Below, piece by piece: positions 6,784 through 12,830 of a stretch of DNA of 15,877 nucleotides. The stretch covers positions 1 through 15,877 of the forward strand of contig CAKKQI010000382.1 in NCBI GenBank assembly GCA_919901895.1. Direction: 5' to 3'. Position 1 is the stretch's first letter. Every line of letters begins with the position of its first letter. Under the pieces are notes generated by a model. That model worked only from the letters and a program-made list of their open reading frames with translations. It did no database searches and was not told the DNA's origin. Origin of the DNA: Candidatus Brocadiaceae bacterium. Lineage in GTDB: Bacteria; Planctomycetota; MHYJ01; JACQXL01; CAKKQI01. Made by a program: the position numbers and the translations under genes.

Positions 6784-8778
6784 TTATTGTAAAAATTTTT
6801 CAACGGCCTGTTTTAATCCGGTTTCGCGTTCCGTATAAATCCCGTCGCCTTTACAACGATTACAGAAAATAAAACCGAGACCCTGGCAGACGGAACAACC
6901 GAATTTTAATTCATCTTTATTTTCACATTGACGGCATTTTAACCGGCCTGATTCACAATCAGGGCATTTCAAATTTGTCGGCGTCGTTTTATCGGGCGGG
7001 ATGACGCTTGATTCAACCGGATGACCCGATATTATTTTCGGGTCGTCCGGAGAAACTATTTCTTCGTTTTGAGTTTCCGATGAATAAATTTCCTGATTAA
7101 CTAATTGAATTTGAGTGGGGTCCCAGGTGTAATCAAGTAATTTTCTCAAGGCAACCAATGTTTTAGCCGAATTGCGTCCCACCCACATTTCATAGTAATC
7201 GCGATAAAAATTTTGCGCCTGCTCCAATATTTTTACGCCCAATTCTTTTCTGGAATCAGATAAAAAGTCGGTTTCCCAGCGGGTTGTTTCCTCCCAGATG
7301 GTTAAAGATTTTTCATAATTATTTTGTAGTCCGCTGTAAGAAGCATTTTCCAGGAGTTCTTTAATTTCACTCCGGCGTTTTTTGAAATCACCCCAGACGT
7401 TTTCTTTAATTTTATCGCGCTCTAATAACGCAATTATTTTTAATTCTTCGGCTGACAACCCGTATTGATCAATAAAATCCTGATAAAGTTTCATAGCCGA
7501 ATCAAATTTTTTTTCAGCCAGGAAATTGACGGCCTGAACTTGAACGGCGGTTAATTCTTCCCTGGTGATTGATTCGGTTGCTTGCCCCGATAACATCGGG
7601 GCTTGCCCCGTTCCCCGATGGACATCGGGAGGCGGGACTGGTTCTGATTTTATCGGGGCTTGTTCCGCTAGGGCGGTGACCGGTTCATTCTTGGCCGGTT
7701 CAGGGACAGCCTGTTTTGGTTGTTCTTTGGTTATCAGAACCTGGTTAATACGTTTATGGGCTTCGTTTGCCAGGACGTGGTCCGGAGCCAGTTCAATTAA
7801 TTTTTCATAAATTATCCGGGCTTCATCCAGCCGGTTGGCTGATTCCAATTTTGAGGCCTTTTGGTATAGTTTTTCCGGCGAAGCAAACCTGGTAAAAATA
7901 ACCGGAATAATCAGAATTAATAAAATAGCCGCTCCGCCGACAGAGATACCCAGGTAAGTTAATTTTTTACTTTTTAACCGTTTCTGGGCTGCGGATATTT
8001 TTTGGATTAAATCCAGCGAGCGCGTGGCATCGTCAACGTTCCGGGCGGCCTTTTCCCAATTAATTAAAGCATGGTGATATTGACCTTTTTCGAAAAATTC
8101 GTTACCGCTGGAAATTAACCGGTCAATTTGTTGCCGGGAACTTTGCAGCCGGACGGATTCAAGTAATTCTTGAATCCGGTGATCATCCGGATAAGCAGGT
8201 TGAAGTTTTTCCAGTCCGCCTAAGGCGGATTTAAACCGGCCTTCGCGATTAAGTTTTTGGGCCAGGGTTAGTTGTTCTTCCAGAAGATGATGGGCGGATT
8301 GGGTGGCGGCGTCGGTCAACCATTCTTTAACCTTATTTTTTTCAGCCGGCGCGGCCAGCTGCAGGGTAATATTATATTGTTCAACGGCTTCGGCAAATAA
8401 TTTTTTATTAAAAGCCCGGTTGCCTTTTTTGACGGAGGCCAGATAAAGTTCTTTCTTTTTTTTCGCTTCGGCGATTTTTTCAGTCAGGTTAAAAAGGTCG
8501 GTTGGTATTTTCGTCCAAGATTCCAGGGCCTGGTCAAATTCATTTTGATAAAACCGCACCTGGCCTTCCTCAAAAATGGGGTGGAATTCTTTTTCCCGGG
8601 TTCGTTTCTGGCGCCATTCATTCAGGTGATAACCGCAGTTCGGGCAAAAAGAAACGGTGTAGTCGTTTTCCTGTTCGCAACCCGGGCATTTTTCGAAAAG
8701 ACTCGTTCCGCATTTAACGCAGAACCGGGCGGTCGGTTTATTCCCGGTCTCGCATTTTAAACACTTGAGGTTATCCAT
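6784..8778 (-). CDS. Double zinc-ribbon, TPR, transmembrane protein with C-terminal DnaJ-like zinc finger
   Basis: A 664-residue modular protein. At the N-terminus is a double zinc ribbon (C6/C9/C20/C23 and C31/C34/C45/C48). TPR-like helices follow (FYQNEFDQALESW, LFAEAVEQYNITLQL, QYHHALINWEKAARN), then one membrane helix at about 272-295 (YLGISVGGAAILLILIIPVIF), more TPR units (RLDEARIIYEKLIELAPDHV) and a Pro-rich linker. At the C-terminus four CxxC motifs (CPDC, CRQC, CSVCQGLG, CNRCKGDG) resemble the DnaJ cysteine-rich region, without a J domain. It is probably an inner-membrane scaffold with zinc modules on both sides. ATG 8785-8787 is in frame, but AGGA (8790-8787) overlaps it and is spaced eight bases from ATG 8778, so I prefer 8778. 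Two palindromic repeats are embedded in frame (8209-8234; 7585-7630). First gene of its operon. Confidence 0.8.
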   Translation of the reverse strand: MDNLKCLKCETGNKPTARFCVKCGTSLFEKCPGCEQENDYTVSFCPNCGYHLNEWRQKRTREKEFHPIFEEGQVRFYQNEFDQALESWTKIPTDLFNLTEKIAEAKKKKELYLASVKKGNRAFNKKLFAEAVEQYNITLQLAAPAEKNKVKEWLTDAATQSAHHLLEEQLTLAQKLNREGRFKSALGGLEKLQPAYPDDHRIQELLESVRLQSSRQQIDRLISSGNEFFEKGQYHHALINWEKAARNVDDATRSLDLIQKISAAQKRLKSKKLTYLGISVGGAAILLILIIPVIFTRFASPEKLYQKASKLESANRLDEARIIYEKLIELAPDHVLANEAHKRINQVLITKEQPKQAVPEPAKNEPVTALAEQAPIKSEPVPPPDVHRGTGQAPMLSGQATESITREELTAVQVQAVNFLAEKKFDSAMKLYQDFIDQYGLSAEELKIIALLERDKIKENVWGDFKKRRSEIKELLENASYSGLQNNYEKSLTIWEETTRWETDFLSDSRKELGVKILEQAQNFYRDYYEMWVGRNSAKTLVALRKLLDYTWDPTQIQLVNQEIYSSETQNEEIVSPDDPKIISGHPVESSVIPPDKTTPTNLKCPDCESGRLKCRQCENKDELKFGCSVCQGLGFIFCNRCKGDGIYTERETGLKQAVEKFLQ
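7585..7630. repeat. In-frame cluster of CCCCGAT/ATCGGGG palindromes
   Basis: CCCCGATAACATCGGGG (7585-7601) and TTCCCCGAT-GGAC-ATCGGGA (7611-7630) are two palindromes in the Pro-rich linker of the zinc-ribbon/TPR gene, encoding PDVHRGTGQAPMLSGQ. A partial copy (ATCGGGGCTTG) follows at about 7652. The second palindrome matches the intergenic hairpin at 12757-12778, showing that it belongs to a dispersed family. Confidence 0.7.
8209..8234 (-). repeat. 26-base palindromic repeat inside the zinc-ribbon/TPR gene, copy 1
   Basis: Read on the minus strand, this stretch is identical to 12125-12150 except for one base. Its core TCCGCCTTAGGCGGA is palindromic. It is translated as KSALGGLE in a TPR region, in the same frame as the KSASGGLE of copy 2 in the efflux adaptor. 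Confidence 0.75.
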
Positions 8779-8833
8779 AAAATCCATCCTGTTTTCATTT
8801 CGGTTTTTAAGGTTTAACGAAAAGAAAAGTAGG

Positions 8834-8861
8834 ATAATACCATTTATTTTTATTCAGTCAA
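8834..8861 (-). promoter_or_regulatory. Promoter of the minus-strand zinc-ribbon/TPR operon
   Basis: On the minus strand TTGACT (8861-8856) is followed after 16 bases by TATTAT (8839-8834). The leader to the ATG at 8778 is about 50 bases. The -10 context (ATGGTATTAT) is the same as in the TetR promoter facing the other way. Confidence 0.65.
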
Positions 8862-8884
8862 CGAAAATAAATAAATGATCCCAC

Positions 8885-9030
8885 CGGAAGCGCATTTCCG
8901 ATTTGTGGTAATATTGTAATGAGGAGAGGCGAAAACCCTTGCTTTCGCTCTCTGGTCCGAGCCAAGGTTCGGGCTTATCCACCAACGGGGGATGCACTTT
9001 TCGGCTGGCCCATCCGGTAAGTCATCTCAA
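8885..9030. other. Candidate structured RNA or regulatory block in the divergent intergenic region
   Basis: The 376-base gap between the divergent genes holds no ORF of note, but 8921-9030 is GC-richer than the AT-rich promoters beside it and rich in hairpins. They are GAGA-GCGAAA/TTTCGCTCTC (8924-8952, one bulge), CCGAG/TTCGG (8957-8972) and ATCC-CC/GG-GGAT with loop AACG (8977-8993). GGATG/CATCC (8990-9015) would exclude the third. CGGAA/TTCCG (8885-8900) followed by a T-rich run on the minus strand could end a minus-strand RNA. No known RNA family is recognised and the strand is undecided. Confidence 0.35.
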
Positions 9031-9082
9031 CCTGTTGCTAAAACCAACCCGCAATAATTTTCTCAAAATTCTAAAATTTTTG

Positions 9083-9110
9083 TTGACAGAGCATATTTTT
9101 ATGGTATTAT
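9083..9110 (+). promoter_or_regulatory. Promoter of the TetR/efflux operon
   Basis: A perfect TTGACA (9083-9088) is followed after 16 bases by TATTAT (9105-9110). It lies about 54 bases before the TetR start codon and touches the palindrome at 9109-9138. Confidence 0.7.
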
Positions 9111-9138
9111 ATAAACGGACGTACTAGTCCGTCTATAT
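9109..9138. promoter_or_regulatory. Palindromic operator, probably for the adjacent TetR regulator
   Basis: ACGGAC (9115-9120), six-base centre GTACTA, GTCCGT (9127-9132). Symmetry continues outward, after one mismatched pair, into ATATA (9109-9113) and TATAT (9134-9138), making a 30-base imperfect palindrome. It begins at the end of the -10 box and covers the predicted transcription start, an ideal position for repression. TetR-family regulators commonly bind palindromes of this size in front of their own gene. Confidence 0.7.
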
Positions 9139-9163
9139 TTTTACCTGACAAAAATAGCTAATT

Positions 9164-9769
9164 ATGAAAAGAAAAGAAAGGATAAAACAGATTGCCGAAC
9201 AGCGGCGCAAGGAAATCCTGGACGCGGCCGCCCGGATTTTCGCCCGCCAGGGTTACCGTTGCACCGAGGTGGAACAGATTGCCGATGCCCTTAAAATCGG
9301 CAAAGGGACCGTTTACCGCTATTTCCCGACTAAACGAAAACTTTTTGCGGCGGTGGTGGAACAGGGCATGAGCCGCCTGGCCCAGGCCATTATCAGCCGC
9401 CTCAAGGATATTACCAATCCGCTGGAGCGCATTAAAACCGCCATCCACGCCCATTTTGAATTTTTTGAAAAAAATAACGATGTGGTGGAAATGCTCATCC
9501 AGGAGCGAAGCGAATTTAAGGACCAATTCCGGCCGGTTTATCATAAATATTACCATATCCAGAGCGTCCGGACCAAACAGGCCATCCAGAAATGCATTGA
9601 CCAAAAACTGATTAAACCGCTTGACCCGGTCGGCGTCAGTAATCTTTTGACCGACCTTTTTTACGGGACCATTTTTACTTATTACCTTTCCGGCAAAAAA
9701 AGTTCTTTGAAAGAAAAAGAAAAAAATATTGTGGAGATTTTCTTTAATAACATTTTAGCTAACCGCTGA
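9164..9769 (+). CDS. TetR/AcrR-family transcriptional regulator
   Basis: A 201-residue one-component regulator of usual family length. The N-terminal helix-turn-helix domain is clear: RRKEILDAAARIFARQGYRCTEVEQIADALKIGKGTVYRYFPTKRKLFAAVV (about 14-65). The all-helical C-terminal half should bind a small ligand and mediate dimerisation. The gene is first in the same direction as the TolC-like, adaptor and RND pump genes, and an excellent palindrome sits at its promoter. Auto-repression, relieved by a pump substrate, is the likely scheme. The ribosome site before ATG 9164 is weak. The 167-base gap to the next gene contains hairpins that may partly end transcription, so the pump genes may also have their own start. 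Confidence 0.9.
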   Translation: MKRKERIKQIAEQRRKEILDAAARIFARQGYRCTEVEQIADALKIGKGTVYRYFPTKRKLFAAVVEQGMSRLAQAIISRLKDITNPLERIKTAIHAHFEFFEKNNDVVEMLIQERSEFKDQFRPVYHKYYHIQSVRTKQAIQKCIDQKLIKPLDPVGVSNLLTDLFYGTIFTYYLSGKKSSLKEKEKNIVEIFFNNILANR

Positions 9770-9771
9770 TT

Positions 9772-9810
9772 ATTCGCCAGAGGACGAATCCCGCTGAATG
9801 GCGGGACACA
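9772..9810. repeat. Palindromic repeat after the TetR gene
   Basis: ATTCG/CGAAT (9772-9789) is followed by CCCGC/GCGGG (9790-9805). Positions 9773-9791 match 11557-11575 at 16 of 19 bases, and AATCCCGCT…GCGGGACA (9787-9808) recurs at 11702-11721 inside the adaptor gene. This is a dispersed repeat family. Confidence 0.6.
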
Positions 9811-9850
9811 GATTGAGAAAATAGATTATACTGATGAAGCGAGTAAAAAT

Positions 9851-9893
9851 ATGCCGATACGACATAGTTTTTGAAGATAAGGTATATCGGCAT
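9851..9893 (+). terminator. Possible terminator or attenuator between TetR and the channel gene
   Basis: ATGCCGATA (9851-9859) and TATCGGCAT (9885-9893) are perfect reverse complements, 25 bases apart, followed within a few bases by CTTTT. The stem could reduce read-through from TetR into the efflux genes. The long loop makes it a weak terminator. Confidence 0.35.
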
Positions 9894-9936
9894 TGCCTTT
9901 TAACATTAATAAAGAAATTTAATCGTAACGGCATAT

Positions 9937-11400
9937 ATGAGTAATAAAATAGTCCTTTTTATTTTTTGTTTATTTTTTGGTTCTTGTTTAAGCCGGCCCA
10001 ATCATTTTATTGAACCTGAAAGCCGGGTTTTTCCGTCGTCCTGGCCTTCAACCACGCTGGTTAATCCGGAACCGGCCGAATCACGCTCTCCCGATGATAA
10101 TCGGGGCCGGTTTAAATTTTCTTTAAATGAAAGCATTAAAATCGCGTTGGCTAATAACCGGTCATTAAAGATTGCCCTGGAAGGAAAAAACAAGGCCGAG
10201 GGTAAAGTAAAAGAATCAGCGGCCAGCCGTTATCCCTCGCTTACCGCCAATCTTTCTTACAGCCGGATTGATGAGACAACCGAGTTTGAAACGGGCGGCC
10301 GAACGGTGACCATCGGCGACCTGAACACTTATAAATCCGAGGCATCCTTAAAACAAACTCTTTATCAGGGCGGGAAGATTGCGGCAACCAACGAATCAGC
10401 CAAACTTAACCGGCAATTAGCCGAACTGCAATTTATCGATACCGAGGAATTCGTTATTTTCCAGACAGCCAAATCATACGATGAGGTTTTACTCAACCGG
10501 GAAATCCTGGACGTGAACCGTAAGAGCCTGGCCACCGCGAGCGCGCATCGGGATAATGTTAAGGCCTTAAATCAGCAGGGAATGGCTTCTGATTATGAAC
10601 TGCTCCGCGCCGAAGTGCAGGTTAGTAACCTTAAAACGTTTGTTCTCCAGTCGGAAAGTAATTTGAAACTATCCGGATTGAATCTTTTAAAAACAATGGG
10701 CTGGCCGACTGGTGACCATCCGCTTTCCGCCTATGGCGGAACAAGTGAGGTGGAGTTAACCGATCAATTGCATTATGCGCCGATTAGTCCGGACGGAATT
10801 AATTTTCAAAATGTGCTGGAAACCGCTTTTCGGCAGCGGGCCGACCTGAAACAGGCGCAGTTAACCATAGATATCCAACAAAAAAACATTGCGATTACCA
10901 GGTCATCCCTGCTGCCCAACCTGGCGTTATCTTTTAATACCGGTTATGAAAAACCCTCGCGTAAAGATTTCGGCGTGGTGGATTGGGGTGATTACTGGAA
11001 TGCCGGGGCAACGGTTTCTTTTCCCTTATTTGAAGGCGGGTTAACCAGAAGTAAATTAATCCAGGAAAAATCCATTCTGCAACAGCATCAGGTTACCTTG
11101 CGGGAAACCGAGGAAAAAATCCGTTATGAAGTCAGGCAGGCGGTTCTTCTGCTTAAAGACGCCGAAGAATTGCTGGTGGCCCAAAAAGAAAATGTTACCC
11201 AGGCCGAGGAGGGATCCCGGTTGGCCGAACTGGGTTTTAAAAACGGCGTCAATACCCAGTTGGAAGTAATGGACGCCCAGATGGCGCTGGACCTGGCCCG
11301 GAAGAATTATCTGGCGGCTGTTTATCAGTATCACCTGGCCGATTTGATGTTTAAAAAAGCGATCGGAGGTTTGAAAAAAGATTATCTATTAGCCGAATGA
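9937..11400 (+). CDS. TolC-like outer-membrane efflux lipoprotein
   Basis: The outer-membrane channel of a tripartite RND pump. The 487-residue product has a lipoprotein signal with lipobox FGSC (Cys17), then a low-complexity linker and two outer-membrane-efflux-protein repeats. The first holds SLNESIKIALANNRSLKIALEGKNKAEGKVKESAASRYPSLTANLSYSR and TLYQGGKI, the second RADLKQAQLTIDIQQKNIAITRSSLLPNLALSFNTGYE and FPLFEGGLTRSKLI. The paired repeats are the hallmark of the TolC fold. The N-terminal linker contains a palindromic repeat (10090-10105). The last residues LLAE and the stop come from a MITE-like insertion at 11386-11498; without it the protein would end KKDYFK. The start ATG at 9937 is fixed by the signal peptide although the ribosome site is poor. 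Confidence 0.9.
   Translation: MSNKIVLFIFCLFFGSCLSRPNHFIEPESRVFPSSWPSTTLVNPEPAESRSPDDNRGRFKFSLNESIKIALANNRSLKIALEGKNKAEGKVKESAASRYPSLTANLSYSRIDETTEFETGGRTVTIGDLNTYKSEASLKQTLYQGGKIAATNESAKLNRQLAELQFIDTEEFVIFQTAKSYDEVLLNREILDVNRKSLATASAHRDNVKALNQQGMASDYELLRAEVQVSNLKTFVLQSESNLKLSGLNLLKTMGWPTGDHPLSAYGGTSEVELTDQLHYAPISPDGINFQNVLETAFRQRADLKQAQLTIDIQQKNIAITRSSLLPNLALSFNTGYEKPSRKDFGVVDWGDYWNAGATVSFPLFEGGLTRSKLIQEKSILQQHQVTLRETEEKIRYEVRQAVLLLKDAEELLVAQKENVTQAEEGSRLAELGFKNGVNTQLEVMDAQMALDLARKNYLAAVYQYHLADLMFKKAIGGLKKDYLLAE
10090..10105. repeat. In-frame CCCGAT/ATCGGG palindrome in the channel gene
   Basis: CCCGAT (10090-10095), loop GATA, ATCGGG (10100-10105). It encodes part of SPDDNRG in the linker after the lipid anchor, and its arms equal those of the repeats at 7585-7630 and 12757-12778. 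Confidence 0.55.
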
Positions 11401-11511
11401 AACCAATAAAGGCGACCATAAAGGTCGCAGCTACAATATGACACTGTAGCTGCGGGGCTTGTCCCCGCCTCATAGACTTCATTCGGCTAAATAAGTACGA
11501 AAAAAGATTAT
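11373..11511. mobile_element. MITE-like palindromic element with 13-base flanking direct repeat
   Basis: GAAAAAAGATTAT occurs at 11373-11385 and 11499-11511, flanking 113 bases. Inside are imperfect terminal inverted repeats, with a perfect 13-base core TTAGCCGAATGAA (11389-11401) against TTCATTCGGCTAA (11478-11490). Between these lie three hairpins: GCGACC/GGTCGC (11412-11428), GCAGCTACA/TGTAGCTGC (11427-11453) and GCGGGG/CCCCGC (11452-11468). It encodes no protein, so it would have been moved in trans. Deleting one direct repeat and the insert joins the channel gene to TTT AAA TAA, an immediate in-frame stop. The hairpins may also act as a terminator. Confidence 0.65.
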
Positions 11512-11512
11512 T

Positions 11513-11613
11513 TTAAATAAAGCATTATTTAAGGGAAAAGACACAGCCCCTTTATTTTCGTCAGAGGGCGGATCCAGACGAATGTCGGAAAAGGGGGATT
11601 AACGAGGAAATTT
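11513..11613. promoter_or_regulatory. Gap before the adaptor gene with palindromes and ribosome site
   Basis: TTAAATAA (11513-11520) and TTATTTAA (11525-11532) form a perfect eight-pair palindrome with a four-base centre, a possible operator. TTCGTC (11557-11562) pairs with GACGAA (11577-11582) and lies in a diverged copy of the repeat at 9773-9791. A strong ribosome site GAGGAA (11604-11609) precedes ATG 11614. No clear promoter is visible. Confidence 0.4.
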
Positions 11614-12741
11614 ATGAAAAAAATTATCTTTCTGGCAATTTGTTATGGATTCCTTATTATTAATGTAAACGGCTGTAAAAAACAATCATCCGTCAATAAT
11701 CAATCCCGCTTCAGCGGGACAAAAGAACCGGTCCGGGTGACTCAGGCGATAAAACAGGATCTTAGCGAAATAGTAACCTTAACCGGTTATGTTAAAGAAA
11801 ACAATGCCGCAGAGATTTTTCCCAAAGTTTCCGGGCGGGTAGAAAAATTAACGGTGGATAAAGGTTCGGAAGTTATCACCGGCACGTTGTTGGCCGAATT
11901 AGAGCATTCGCTTCTGACCTCCCAGGTAAAACAATTTGCGGCTTCTTTAGAATCAGCCGAGTTACAATTGAAGCAGGTCGAAATAAATCGGCGTAATTTA
12001 GAAAAAGACCGCGAGCGGATTGTTTCCTTAGCCGAAGCCGGGGCGGTTTCCCAGCAGAAAAAAGATGAAATAGAAACCAGGTGCGAAGCGATGAAAGAAC
12101 AACGTAATCAGGTCTTAGCCCAGATTAAATCCGCCTCAGGCGGACTGGAACAGGCGGAACTCCAACTTAAAGAAGCCGTGTTGGTGGCGCCGGTTGACGG
12201 TATTATCGCCGAACGTTATCTGGAAATCGGCGATCTGGCCACTCCGACCAAACCGGTTTTTAAAATTGTCCGAATGCAGGAAGTAAAAATTATCGGCTAT
12301 TTGCCGGAGCAATATTCCAATCGGGTTAATATTAATACGCCGGCATCAATTAACATTGACGCTTATCCGGAAAATAATTTTAGCGGCCTGGTGAACCGGA
12401 TTGCCCCAACCCTGGACCCGAAAACCCGCTCGGCAGAAATAGAAATCAAACTGGCCAATCAGGATTACAAATTAAAACCCGGTATGTCCGCCCGGCTGGA
12501 ATTAATCCTGGCCACGCACCGTGATGTTTTGGTATTACCAAAAGATTATATTATCTCGGAAATAGACAAAAATATTGTTTTATTGGTTAAAGATAACAAA
12601 ATAAAAAAACAGGTGGTTAACATCGGCATTCAATCACGCGGTCTGGCGGAAATCACCGAAGGCGTCACCGCTGAAGACATCGTTATTACCACAGTCGGTG
12701 CGCATCTGAAAGAAGGAACGGAAGTAGAGATTGTGAAATAA
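11614..12741 (+). CDS. RND efflux periplasmic adaptor lipoprotein (membrane fusion protein)
   Basis: The 375-residue adaptor joins the inner-membrane pump to the outer-membrane channel. It has a lipoprotein signal with lipobox VNGC (Cys21) and a short linker holding a palindromic repeat (SRFSGT). The lipoyl/barrel-sandwich half-motif is IFPKVSGRVEKLTVDKGSEVITGTLLAEL. A coiled-coil hairpin (about 107-186) precedes the second lipoyl half (VAPVDGIIAERYLEIGDLATP). The beta-barrel segment (VKIIGYLPEQYSNRV…LDPKTRSAEIEIKL) and the membrane-proximal domain (VLVLPKDYI…VVNIGIQSRGLAEITEGVTAEDIVI) follow. A 26-base dispersed repeat is embedded in the coiled coil. Ribosome site GAGGAA is well placed. The pump gene follows after 89 bases. 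Assignment is firm; transported compounds are not inferable. Confidence 0.92.
   Translation: MKKIIFLAICYGFLIINVNGCKKQSSVNNQSRFSGTKEPVRVTQAIKQDLSEIVTLTGYVKENNAAEIFPKVSGRVEKLTVDKGSEVITGTLLAELEHSLLTSQVKQFAASLESAELQLKQVEINRRNLEKDRERIVSLAEAGAVSQQKKDEIETRCEAMKEQRNQVLAQIKSASGGLEQAELQLKEAVLVAPVDGIIAERYLEIGDLATPTKPVFKIVRMQEVKIIGYLPEQYSNRVNINTPASINIDAYPENNFSGLVNRIAPTLDPKTRSAEIEIKLANQDYKLKPGMSARLELILATHRDVLVLPKDYIISEIDKNIVLLVKDNKIKKQVVNIGIQSRGLAEITEGVTAEDIVITTVGAHLKEGTEVEIVK
11702..11721. repeat. In-frame CCCGCT/AGCGGG palindrome in the adaptor gene
   Basis: CCCGCT (11705-11710), two-base centre, AGCGGG (11713-11718). The stretch 11702-11721 (AATCCCGCT…GCGGGACA) matches the intergenic repeat at 9787-9808 except in the centre. 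It lies in the flexible linker between the lipid anchor and the first domain. Confidence 0.6.
12125..12150 (+). repeat. 26-base palindromic repeat inside the adaptor gene, copy 2
   Basis: Differs from copy 1 (8209-8234, minus strand) at one of 26 positions. Core TCCGCCTCAGGCGGA. It encodes KSASGGLE within the coiled-coil hairpin. A partial copy, AAATCCGCCT, lies in the following intergenic gap (12791-12800). Confidence 0.75.
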
Positions 12742-12756
12742 GACGTAGCGCGGGAG

Positions 12757-12800
12757 TTCCCCGATAAACATCGGGGAAGCCCAACGCGACAAATCCGCCT
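12757..12800. repeat. Intergenic palindromic repeat between adaptor and pump genes
   Basis: TTCCCCGAT (12757-12765) and ATCGGGGAA (12770-12778) form a nine-pair hairpin with a four-base loop; a partial copy of the 26-base repeat follows (12791-12800). It has the same arms as the in-gene palindromes at 7611-7630 and 10090-10105. As adaptor and pump must be made together, it is more likely a processing or stabilising hairpin than a full terminator. Confidence 0.7.
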
Positions 12801-12830
12801 CGTCCGGCAGACAGGCAACGAAGGTAATTT

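Noticed and set aside
7565..7810. Plus-strand 81-codon ORF over the palindrome cluster
   Set aside because: It is open only because of the repeat's GC-rich composition; the minus-strand frame continues through a recognisable multi-domain protein.
8921..9030. 6S RNA on the minus strand
   Set aside because: A GUUGGUG…GCUCGG-like stretch recalls parts of 6S RNA, but I could not build the long interrupted hairpin with a central bubble. Signatures of SRP RNA, tmRNA, RNase P RNA and common riboswitches are also missing.
11401..11513. CRISPR array or tRNA in the hairpin-rich gap
   Set aside because: There are no regularly spaced direct repeats and no cloverleaf; the hairpins are explained by the MITE-like element.
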